11,790 bases of DNA from assembly GCA_028565635.1 (NCBI GenBank), contig JAOXYB010050246.1:1-11790 (forward strand), read 5' to 3'. This stretch comes from Phoronis ovalis (Eukaryota; Phoronida; Phoronidae). The notes beneath the pieces are model-generated. The model was not told the origin of the DNA. It made no database searches and worked only from the letters and a program-made list of their open reading frames with translations. A program made the translations under genes and the position numbers. This document shows, in pieces, positions 1-7,129 of the stretch (positions are counted from its first letter, which is position 1; the number at the start of each line of letters is the position of its first letter).

Positions 1-710
1 GACCATTGGTCGATTATCAGCGTACTAGGGGAATATTAGACAATAGTCGTATAGTCTGTAAAGGCATCCAGTAGTATGGTTGTATTTTCCTATATTTTCG
101 ATTTAGACATATAATAATTTTCTTAGACAAACTTGTAAATATTTGTCAAATTAGAAAAAAAAATAACATAATTCACCCGCTAACGCTAATTCATTGATAT
201 TTTTTACAATATATTGTATTAAAGGCGTTCACTTATTGATAGCCTGTACTGAGTTGCTCTATGTGAATATATTATGTAAGCAATTCTAAAAATTTGACCT
301 TGTCATTAATTCAAGAAATAATATCAGATTAATCAAGCAGTGTTTTACTGAATACAGATTTAGTTATTGTAATGACATTGTTAACATTGTTATATATTTG
401 CTTATATATCTTAGTCCCATTTTTACCATACGAAACTGTTATACCAACTTTTAAAATAATACCATAATACTGTTCGTACTGTCTTAGATTGAAACACACC
501 AGTACAAACTGATGACTTAGTAGATACATCTCATTTACACATGAAAAACCTTCAAACAGACTGAAACATATAAGAATGTAGCCAAAGAAAGAAACAGAAA
601 TGACAGTGGTAGGATTGGAAATACAAAGAAGACGTATGAATTTTATAAGAAAACATGGTGTTGATTTTTAAATAAAGTGGAAAAGTCATTCCAACTTGTT
701 TGTAATAGTT
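1..710. other. AT-rich non-coding stretch
   Basis: No credible gene is visible. The longest frame (minus strand, 329-529, 66 codons from an ATG) has low-complexity AT-driven codons, no recognisable motif and no supporting splice or polyadenylation context. Several AATAAA-like words occur (for example near 670), but nothing upstream needs them. Confidence 0.6.
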
Positions 711-1055
711 TTATTTCGATGAATAATAAACTATTTCTATACCAAACACTATTTCACAGCTAAGATGTTGTTTGAAGATATTAAAATCACCTATTAGCAG
801 TATTCCAGCGTTTGAGATCAAGCAGTCCAACATTTGGCCTAAGGATACAATTGATTTTCCCTTCTACCTCAGTAGTAACGTATTGTCTTCTAGTACATAT
901 AGACTAACTCCTCGCGGAAAATTATGTTCAGTCATAAATAAAGATAACCATGTCTCATGCTTACTTCCGATTTTTCGTGCATTCTTAACCAAATGAATTA
1001 ACTTTTGTGTGAACTCTAAGAACAGACCACCTGGTGGAATTAGTGAGAAATACAC
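711..1055 (-). pseudogene. Decayed frame, possible LINE endonuclease relic
   Basis: On the minus strand one frame runs for about 115 codons, interrupted only by a TAG at 864-866. It contains, in order, a PPGG followed by a FLEFTQKL-like stretch, ETWL (945-956), a GVSLYV stretch, and after the stop the string ILLIGDFN (GDFN at 780-791). In the apurinic-type endonuclease domain of non-LTR retrotransposons, ETWL, GV-LYV, YRPP and GDFN blocks are typical, and GDFN carries active-site residues. Here the spacing is wrong: the PP block precedes ETWL, and ETWL lies only about 50 codons before GDFN. This may be a rearranged, dying copy or chance resemblance. No reverse transcriptase piece is seen nearby. 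The + strand frame at 772-996 is its shadow and starts with TTG. Confidence 0.3.
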
Positions 1056-2113
1056 AGGAAACTGGCCGACTTGCCATGCTTGGATATAATCCCCTTAATT
1101 TCAGAAAAATGACGTTTACAAATTGTGATTTCTCTCACTTTTTATGAAATTATTAAATTTGGATTCGTCTTAGGATTTTATCACTCTCGATGTTAAGAAG
1201 TGTTAACAGTTTCAACTAAAAACGATTTTTAAAATAATTGCTGGCTGAAATAAATTCTAGGACGTCGTTTATCAAAAACAAATTTCTTTAGGAAAATTTG
1301 TGTTGGACAGTGAAAAATATCAATCCAGTTCTGTTCTCGTGGTAGGCTATATAAAATAAACAGAATACATATTTTAACCGGAGCATATTTACTCCTGAAC
1401 TCCTAACTGGTCAAAAGGCGGTGCGTGTATACAAGCATTCGGGGTACTGAACCCACATCAAAGTTAGTAGAGTATTGCTGTGTTTTTTATTTTGATCCTT
1501 GATTACGGATACTTACTAGAAAAGGTCCCGCTAGACGTGCAAATTTAATTTGAGTAAATAAAATTATATTAAGCAAAAAGACAATATTCATATGTTTTAG
1601 GAACATGGAAAATCAACATTTTTGCAACAGTCATCTCAACTTTTTGTTTGTTTTTACAAATTAGAATCTTAATTTTATGGACAAATATTAATAAATAAGC
1701 AAGAAATGGTAAACAGATGGAATAACCGGCAGAAGACGTCTATCACACGCAGGTTTGAATTGAGAATATTATTATAGCCCCGGGCTTCACTACATAACGT
1801 AACATAAAGCACAAACATAAGAAATATTTTACTATGTGATTAATGACCCACAAACCCCCAACAAAATACTCACTAGACAAAAACGTATTGGCTTCAAAAC
1901 TGATTTATATATTCAACTAAAGATTTCATATCATTTTCATTTGCTGATCAATTCGTAAACAGGCAGCTTGATTTTAATCAAGTTTTCAGTTGACCTACCC
2001 TTTCACTTGTACACCAAAAGGCAAAGTTAAGCTTATTGTTTCCGTATACTAATTGACATTAAATCACATATTATATAGTTTGGCTAATTAATTTTCCAAC
2101 CAAAATCGGCTAT
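1056..2113. other. AT-rich non-coding stretch
   Basis: I see no gene, RNA gene or strong repeat here. Stops are frequent in all frames. Small inverted words such as GGAG/CTCC near 1380-1396 are no more than expected by chance. Confidence 0.55.
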
Positions 2114-2195
2114 GTACGTTGTACCAATATCGTGACGCACGGCGGAATATATTACATAATACAGGTGCTTTTTGTGAAAACAAATTATTCTGAAA
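2114..2195 (+). repeat. Left terminal inverted repeat, 82 bp
   Basis: It matches the reverse complement of 2505-2586 at 79 of 82 positions. Homology stops sharply inside at about 2195, where TCTGAAA ends and the interior sequences diverge. Confidence 0.88.
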
Positions 2196-2504
2196 TCAAC
2201 GAGTCAGTATCTTGCATATCCCTGGCTCGGGATACATAGAGATGTTGATCTAAAATTGATTAGACAACTGATTAAAGCAAAGAATAGTTGCATAATTTGG
2301 TATAAAACTAAGTAAACCATGTAAATCCCACCGAAAATCAGATCCTGTTAAAGATGGCTGATCCTTAAATTAAGTATAATACTATTACCAACATATTTTA
2401 CATTCAAGACAAACTGATATTTTTTTGTAAAATAAATAGTGATATCCGTGTTCAATAGTTGGAAATATTTCAATTAATTACGACATTGTTATCAAATTAA
2501 ATGT

Positions 2505-2586
2505 TTTCAGACTAATTTGTTTTCACAAAAAGCACCTGTATTATGTAATATATTCCGCCGTGCATCACGATTTTGGTACAACGTAC
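2505..2586 (-). repeat. Right terminal inverted repeat, 82 bp
   Basis: It is the partner of the arm at 2114-2195. The three mismatches and lack of indels let the two arms form a long duplex if transcribed. The outer end is ...TGGTACAACGTAC. Confidence 0.88.
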
Positions 2587-2594
2587 CCTGTATA

Positions 2595-2604
2595 ACTCTT
2601 TACA
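2595..2604 (+). promoter_or_regulatory. Splice acceptor before signal-peptide exon
   Basis: A short pyrimidine-rich run ends in ctctttacag, seven bases before the ATG at 2611 that encodes a signal peptide. A TATA-like word (tgtataac, about 2588-2595) is too close to that ATG to serve as its core promoter. This favours a 5' UTR intron that contains the fold-back element. Confidence 0.45.
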
Positions 2605-2800
2605 GATAGAATGAAGATGACAAAAGTTTTGTTCATTTCCATTACTGTCTTGTTGGCTATTTGCCTAGCAGACGATACGTGTCTTAACGGAAAAAAACCG
2701 GACCCGAAGGCGAAGGTTATGTAGGGTGTTTCTCATGGAAACAGAAAGCCTGCTGTACTGGCGACATAATTCTACAAATCGAAAATCATCACCACTTTTT
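2605..2800 (+). pseudogene. Folate-receptor-like first coding exon, frameshifted
   Basis: The exon is bounded by an acceptor (ctctttacag, AG at 2603-2604) and a donor (GTGAGT at 2801-2806). ATG 2611 opens a clear signal peptide: basic MKMTK, a hydrophobic core, and likely cleavage after ICLA. Next comes DDTCLNGKKPDP. That frame then meets TAG at 2722. A one-base shift near 2703-2706 opens the frame that continues with EGEGYVGC, FSWKQKACC and TGDI up to the donor. The combined order Cys, KP-x-PE, Gly/Tyr-rich spacer, Cys, x-x-W-K, A-C-C-[ST] is the N-terminal signature of the folate receptor / riboflavin-binding family of secreted or GPI-anchored vitamin-binding proteins. One base is missing relative to an intact frame. 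This is either a pseudogene, a null allele or an assembly error. The following exons, with the W-x-H-C region, were not found downstream, so the gene is partial here. As written, translation would stop after 37 residues. Confidence 0.65.
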
Positions 2801-2806
2801 GTGAGT
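2801..2806 (+). promoter_or_regulatory. Splice donor GTGAGT
   Basis: GTGAGT is a strong metazoan 5' splice site. It lies just where the folate-receptor-like frame ends (TTT TT|GTGAGT), and the next in-frame stop, TGA at 2802-2804, overlaps it. This is the usual pattern when an open frame closes inside an intron. Confidence 0.6.
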
Positions 2807-3074
2807 CAAATACAAATACTCGTACACTGTGGTTTGAGAATAAAAGAGGCTGGTCTTCAATATATACTATAAGTTTGTAAACACGTTTTGTTGAAAGAAA
2901 TCTAAATTGATAACATCCTTATTTGTTATCTCATTTCTTATTTTGTGTGTTAATAGAGCATTTTAATGTCATTATTTGGGTATAAAATATATTACCACAT
3001 GATATAAACATTAAACGAGGCTTACCTGAAATTTGATAATAATTCTGCCAAATCATGTGTACGACGTAAAAAAA

Positions 3075-3106
<32 letters not shown>

Positions 3107-3733
3107 TTAAAATGTCACCTAGCATTCGCCACCGTACAGATAATTCTTTAAAGTTATTTTAGATGTACGATTCTGATAAATCCCATAAACGGTGGGTGGC
3201 CGTTGTAAGGGTCTTAATTACACCTCTGGCCTGTTATCAAGGCAATTAGTATCACTATTTTTAGTGTCAATTATTTGAGAGTTAATGCACGTAATGGATA
3301 CGAAAGTCGTAAATAATCTAGAACATCCATTGACCAGATTTCACTGTTAAAACTATCTACATATGCATGAGTGCTGTCCGATAGGTTGGAATTGCCGTAA
3401 ATTATTTTAAAGTTACTGTTTACAATGGAAATAGCTGAATGAGCTGTGTTTAACGCAGAGTATAACTTATCATTCTATACAATATTTAATGAATTTGAAG
3501 TTTGATAAAGAAAAAGCTGAGATGCTGATACCCTTTGGTGAGGTAGTGGCAATTTTCCTCTAAATTAATTGCCTTCTTTCTGTTTGATTGTAGTGTTGGG
3601 ACAAATTAACGCTGTGGTCGAGTGCAGTTTTCTTTAACACGTCCGAACGCTAAACATTGATAAAAAAACTCCAGTTAACAGTCATCAAGACAACCCTCGC
3701 GGCTCTATTCCCTCGCAGTGGAGAGAATCATAC
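2807..3733. other. Intron-like AT-rich stretch with A26 tract
   Basis: No convincing coding exon is visible. An uninterrupted run of 26 A lies at 3080-3105, flanked by ATTTTTA and TTTAA. It could be the tail of an old retroposed copy, but no source sequence or target duplication is recognisable. A + strand acceptor-like word (gtttgattgtag, ending 3593) opens only a short frame and is not convincing. Later folate-receptor exons were looked for here and not found. Confidence 0.5.
3080..3105 (+). repeat. Poly(A) tract, 26 A
   Basis: This is a continuous A homopolymer preceded by aaaaaaattttt. It may be a simple repeat or a decayed retroposon tail. Confidence 0.9.
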
Positions 3734-3943
3734 CAGGTTGTTAACAAGAAAATGCATTACGGCCTTCTTTGTAAACTGGCCGTAAACTGCTACGAAGTAA
3801 CGTGGTTCACCTTGTGGTCCGTTTCGCTGAATACCGTGGCGTAAGACAGAAAGCACGGTCCTGGGATAGTGTACCACTCCACCTCCTGGATCCTCTCCTG
3901 GGCCACGATTAGAAGATCCAAATTCATATTTATAATGCATTAT
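3734..3943 (-). CDS. Candidate internal exon, 70 codons, unrecognised
   Basis: On the minus strand the open frame is bounded on both sides by splice-like sites. The acceptor ttttgtag ends at 3944, and its TAG is the upstream in-frame stop. The donor CTG|GTATGA starts at 3733, and its TGA is the downstream stop. The exon would be 210 bp and phase 0/0. It is clearly richer in G+C than the surroundings and has balanced codons. The peptide starts MHYKYEFGSSN, has a Gly/Pro-rich stretch (GPGEDPGGG), then HYPRTVLSVLRHGIQ, and ends with RYFVAVYGQF and a hydrophobic tail (AVMHFLVNNL). An ATG sits three bases into the exon, so it could also be a first coding exon. I do not recognise the family. Partner exons on the same strand were not identified with confidence. 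A faint candidate is a short frame beginning PYVPDGM on the minus strand near 4585, behind a TTAG acceptor. Confidence 0.5.
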
Positions 3944-4037
3944 CTACAAAACTTATATTTACTAAGCTTATAAACTGACATGTATGCAGAGTAATAAGTA
4001 ATTAAACCTTTAGTAACTAGTAACAATCAAATGTTTA

Positions 4038-4121
4038 GTGTCTGCGCGTTGGTTTGGTGTTATAATAGTTAGACTGCTAACCGTTATAAAGAACGACCTA
4101 GGTTGTTTGTGTCTCAGACAC
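4038..4121 (+). other. Structured 84-nt tRNA-Ser-like sequence
   Basis: The ends GTGTCTG (4038-4044) and CAGACAC (4115-4121) are perfectly complementary over 7 bp, as in a tRNA acceptor stem, and the 84-nt length matches a class II tRNA. The middle reads GTTAGACTGCTAAC (4068-4081), resembling a tRNA-Ser(GCT) anticodon arm. It is followed by CGTT...AACG (4082-4095), a short self-pairing segment where the long variable arm should be. However, the T loop lacks TTCGA, the D arm is poor, and the anticodon stem pairs better as a 4-nt-loop hairpin. An alternative is a hairpin of TTATAATAGTTAG with CTAACCGTTATAA (11 of 13 paired). It is therefore probably not a functional tRNA. It is either a tRNA-derived SINE head or relic, or an unrelated fold-back repeat. 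Confidence 0.4.
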
Positions 4122-5024
4122 ACTTTATAGATTTTGGCTAATTTAACAAATAATATATATTTGAAAGTAGATATCCATTTTTCAAAGTATTACTCATTCA
4201 ATTTTGTCGATTTTTTCTTGATGCATAAGCTTTGAAAATTCATATCTTACGTTCAAAGCAAAATTTTAAACATCTAAGACAACTTACATGTTTTGTAGCT
4301 ATATATATTATGTACTTTGTGCAAACTTTTAACTATTCATAGCTTTTGACTTACTCTTTTGAAGTTTACATTTCCAAAATTTTACTTTTAAACCAAAACA
4401 TTATCTATAGACAGGAAAGTAAATTTATTTTAGTTTATTTTATATACTGTTAAAATATTTATTACTTTTATTTGTCTTTCTTTCATTTAAGTGTCCAAAA
4501 TTTAACTTAAAGTATGATTAATGAACCAGTTTTTCCGACCAGTATTCGCCAACTTGTACTTATCCTTTTCATTCCATCAGGAACATAAGGCCCTAACTTA
4601 AGTGATGTTATGTCATTCACTTTTATTCTTCATGTGTATTCTTCATAACAGAATCCGATCTAATAGTACTTGAAAAATAGGTACGTGAGGAAACCAAATG
4701 AACCCATATGCGTCAAAATGGACTGATAACAAGAATAGTTAATCGGGATAAATGTCAAGATAGGCGTTTTCCAAGAAATGTTTACCCAGACATACTTTGT
4801 ATGTTTGACAGGTTCTTAGAAACAAACATATTCGCTAACGATTAAATAATAAATTTGCTTAAATTTTAAGGGTTTTTTCATAAAATAGTATATTTGTTAT
4901 GCTTTACTTGTACATAACATTTATTTAATTTGTTAGTTGGTCTTCGCGTGTAATCATTTGCAATTATTAAAAATATAGATAGCCGATATCTCAGTTAGGC
5001 TACACCAAAAATAAAAGTTGCTTC
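4122..5024. other. AT-rich non-coding stretch
   Basis: There are many poly-T/poly-A stretches and stops in every frame. No gene, RNA gene or clear repeat is seen beyond the faint minus-strand frame near 4500-4585 (PYVPDGM...), which has no other support. Confidence 0.5.
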
Positions 5025-5210
5025 ACGGGCGAAAAGCCCTCAAAACTTGATTCGGTAGCGTGGCTTTAATTTTATTTATACAAAACTGATCAACGAGCGA
5101 AAGCCGTTTTAAAACCGCGTCGGTCGGCTTACTTTTTAGTGTTAAAAAATATTTTGAATCAAACAGCACCGCGAGTTGGGTTTTTGCCTTTTCTCATTTT
5201 TTTACAATAA

Positions 5211-5636
5211 AATAAATTTTTAAAAATTAAAACGCTGAACTGGTCCCGCCAGTTAAATAAGGTTTATTTTTGGTCTCGCCTAAACATATTGGCTGTTAAA
5301 TTTTATTCCAGAAACCGTTGTTCCATAGTTCATTTTAAACAAGACTTTTACTCAAAATGGGCCATAGGTATTCGTTGTGTATTTTTGATACGAACATTTT
5401 TGTATGCCTCAAAACTGTCTGTACGGCATGATTATGCTGTTGGATGCATTATTGTTTTAATAACAGCCTATTCCTATCATGCCGCTTTGTATTTTACACA
5501 ATATATTCGTATGGTGTTTAGAAACGAAAGTGAACAATTCTTTGTTTTTTGTATTATATTTATTACCATTAAGTTACCATTTGTGGAACCTCTGTTGAAG
5601 TTGCTTATTTTAATAAGCAACATTAAAATGTTCTAA
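5211..5636 (+). CDS. ATG-less open frame, hydrophobic, possible terminal exon
   Basis: One + strand frame is open for 142 codons, from the stop at 5208-5210 to TAA at 5634-5636. That is long for such AT-rich DNA. It has no ATG near the start; the first internal Met lies in IRMVFRNESEQF, near the end. If real, it must be an exon: attttattccag gives an acceptor with AG at 5310-5311, leaving about 108 codons. The product would carry hydrophobic segments around WAIGIRCVFLIRTFLY, AVGCIIVLITAYSY and QFFVFCIIFITI, then PLLKLLILI. No family is recognised. No clear + strand AATAAA follows within about 150 bases. T-rich DNA alone can give long hydrophobic frames, so this stays doubtful. Confidence 0.25.
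   Translation, partial: NKFLKIKTLNWSRQLNKVYFWSRLNILAVKFYSRNRCSIVHFKQDFYSKWAIGIRCVFLIRTFLYASKLSVRHDYAVGCIIVLITAYSYHAALYFTQYIRMVFRNESEQFFVFCIIFITIKLPFVEPLLKLLILISNIKMF
5600..5621. repeat. 10-bp perfect palindrome (hairpin)
   Basis: GTTGCTTATT and AATAAGCAAC are perfect reverse complements separated by TT. The hairpin lies at the end of the hydrophobic + strand frame and beyond the polyadenylation signals of the minus-strand gene. No function is assigned. Confidence 0.8.
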
Positions 5637-5673
5637 AATCTACATGTAGCATACCTGTATACATATATATTGA

Positions 5674-5687
5674 TTTATTTATTTATT
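5674..5687 (-). terminator. Tandem AATAAA polyadenylation signals
   Basis: On the minus strand three overlapping AATAAA words occur (+ strand TTTATT at 5674-5679, 5678-5683 and 5682-5687). They lie about 120-135 bases after the stop codon of the membrane-protein gene, giving a short 3' UTR of ordinary length. This supports transcription of that gene on the minus strand. Confidence 0.6.
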
Positions 5688-5806
5688 TTGAAAACCGGTC
5701 CAATTTGAAAGAATAACAAAAAATATTGACTTTTTAAAATAATAGGATTATTTTGCACTGGTAAAGGAAAATCTAACATTTGTGATTTCCCAAGTGACAT
5801 ATATCT

Positions 5807-7129
5807 CTACACTAGCTCGTAATCTGGTCCGTTACGTCCAACAGTTGGCCTTGAAGGTTCTAAAAGGGGCAAATGTTCCCCGTTAGGTTCTAAACCTAAA
5901 AGGGGCAAATGTTCCCCGTTGTCAAAATCTATGCACTCTGTTGATACTGACGCAGCTATAACAGTTGCAACAGACAAAACACCCCAGCCAACTGCTAGAC
6001 TGCTGGCAACGCCCTTTCCAATGTTAGTATCAATCAGTTGCAATATAATCGCAGCATTTGGATCATTCGATGTAAAAACAATGCCAAATAATGCTGCAAC
6101 AGGCACCAGAGCAATAACAATAAAAATAATATGCGCTAGTACAAAAAATACGGTGATCCAATTACAAGAGCAACAGCACTGACGACTTACACAATCGCCA
6201 CAACAGCGATTTATATGCCCTTTGCGAAAGTAAATGAATGTACGACAAGCGCACAAAACATATAATGTCATAATAGTGTAATATACAATAACAAACACTG
6301 GCGTAAACTTAAAAGATAAATCTGAAATTACAAAAGATTTACAATTGTTGTAATGGATTCCTTTACTCGAGGTGCAATTACTATGTTCAATGCGATGCTT
6401 CACTGACTCACAAACAAGAGGGAAGGTGTCAGGTGATAATATTTTCTCATCACAGTTGCCTTCCTTGGTGAAATTCAAATTCTCAGTACAAGGATAACAT
6501 GCAACCTTCAAATCAAAAATGTAAAGCATTTGAGAAAGCACCAATACAATCATCCAAAAATATGATACAACCCCAAAAGCAGTCAGTATACGGTTTTCAT
6601 GGTTTTTGATATAGTAACCACATAGTGTTATTACTTTCCTGGTTTCCATTTTGACGTATTCACGTGCATCATTGTTATTATTTTCGGTTCGATTGGCAGT
6701 GTGGCCTTCGCTCAAATCTATGGTATTTATACGAGTGTTTCCGGAGGGTTGGCCATTGCCAGGAACTCTGTGATCACTTACTCTTACCAAAGCTTCTGTA
6801 AAGATACCACTGAAGAATCTCATAGACAAGAACTTGAAGAAATTGCAACAGCCACAGGCACACGAAATTATAAACATTATGGTTAGAAGGGCGGAAATAC
6901 CGTAAACAGCACCAACCATGCCTTTATACATTGATACTTGATCACTTGTTCTGTCAAACATTTCTGGATTTTTCGAAAAGCAGTCTGTCGCAAGAGTGTA
7001 GATAATAATTAGTAATCTTTGTTCAAATCTACAAAATAAATTGTAGCAACCTAGTAGTATAGGAACATTGTAGGAAATTTTGATTTTGCCATGGATTTTC
7101 CCTTTTCTTTGAAATGTGTTAGTTAACAT
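5807..7129 (-). CDS. Cysteine-rich multi-pass membrane protein, 440 aa
   Basis: The frame encodes a polytopic membrane protein. Hydrophobic segments lie at about 69-92, 181-205, 274-297, 324-352 and 371-394, with a weak extra one near 38-48. A topology with N-terminus outside and C-terminus inside fits: loop 206-273 would be extracellular, with six Cys (211, 214, 226, 240, 252, 263, probably disulfides) and sequons NFT219 and NCT251. The 298-323 loop is cytoplasmic, basic and Cys-rich (309, 310, 313, 318-320, 322). The tail repeats EHLPLL twice (406-411 and 418-423), each fitting the [DE]xxxL[LI] endosomal sorting signal, and ends in YELV, fitting YxxPhi. A surface or endolysosomal protein is inferred; the family is unrecognised. 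ATG 7129 is the first in the frame, after an adjacent TAA. But attttgtag, ending at residue 34 (7029), could be an acceptor, so residues 1-33 may be intronic and further 5' exons may lie outside the window. A weak TATATA lies at 7173-7178. Polyadenylation signals follow at 5674-5687. Confidence 0.75.
   Translation of the reverse strand: MLTNTFQRKGKIHGKIKISYNVPILLGCYNLFCRFEQRLLIIIYTLATDCFSKNPEMFDRTSDQVSMYKGMVGAVYGISALLTIMFIISCACGCCNFFKFLSMRFFSGIFTEALVRVSDHRVPGNGQPSGNTRINTIDLSEGHTANRTENNNNDAREYVKMETRKVITLCGYYIKNHENRILTAFGVVSYFWMIVLVLSQMLYIFDLKVACYPCTENLNFTKEGNCDEKILSPDTFPLVCESVKHRIEHSNCTSSKGIHYNNCKSFVISDLSFKFTPVFVIVYYTIMTLYVLCACRTFIYFRKGHINRCCGDCVSRQCCCSCNWITVFFVLAHIIFIVIALVPVAALFGIVFTSNDPNAAIILQLIDTNIGKGVASSLAVGWGVLSVATVIAASVSTECIDFDNGEHLPLLGLEPNGEHLPLLEPSRPTVGRNGPDYELV
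5856..5921 (-). repeat. Tandem duplication inside the coding tail (30/36 bp)
   Basis: Two adjacent in-frame copies share ggttctaaa and aaaggggcaaatgttcccc. The unit at 5886-5921 carries six more bases than the one at 5856-5885. Each encodes NGEHLPLL followed by EP or GLEP, so the duplication doubles the dileucine-type signal while keeping the frame. Confidence 0.9.
7029..7037 (-). promoter_or_regulatory. Possible splice acceptor within the membrane-protein frame
   Basis: The minus strand reads tttattttgtag before the codons for FEQRLLIII. A pyrimidine-rich run ending in TAG is a credible 3' splice site. If used, the exon starts at 7028 and the annotated N-terminal 33 residues are not in the protein. 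Confidence 0.35.

Larger units (their letters stand above)
2114..2586. mobile_element. Fold-back MITE-like element, 473 bp
   Basis: Two 82-bp arms, 2114-2195 and 2505-2586, are reverse complements with only three mismatches and no gaps. They enclose 309 bp of AT-rich DNA without a reading frame. Both outer ends are GTACGTTGTACCA. A short non-coding element with long, near-identical terminal inverted repeats is the usual form of a non-autonomous DNA transposon (MITE or fold-back type), so the mobility is inferred. I could not define a target-site duplication: the flanks (ggctat on the left, cctgta on the right) do not match, so the superfamily is open. The high arm identity suggests either recent insertion or arm-to-arm conversion. 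The right end lies 18 bp before a splice acceptor-like site, so the element probably sits in an intron or promoter of the adjacent gene. Confidence 0.8.

Noticed and set aside
329-529. 66-codon minus-strand frame with ATG
   Set aside because: It is a low-complexity AT-driven translation, with no splice, signal or domain evidence; its length is within chance.
772-996. 74-codon + strand frame
   Set aside because: It starts at TTG, lacks motifs, and mirrors the minus-strand frame that carries the GDFN and ETWL words.
3594-3653. Second exon of the folate-receptor-like gene after gtttgattgtag
   Set aside because: Joining it in phase with the exon ending at 2800 gives a stop after a few codons, and the alternative frame (CWDKLTLWSS...) lacks the expected W-x-H-C region.
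4038-4121. Functional tRNA-Ser(GCT) gene
   Set aside because: It lacks the TTCGA T loop and a proper D arm, and the anticodon stem does not pair in the canonical register, so it was kept only as a tRNA-like structure.
5919-6182. 87-codon + strand frame opposite the membrane-protein gene
   Set aside because: It is a shadow of the minus-strand coding sequence, with no independent start context or domain.
6701-6886. 61-codon + strand frame within the membrane-protein gene
   Set aside because: It is antisense shadow of the minus-strand gene.
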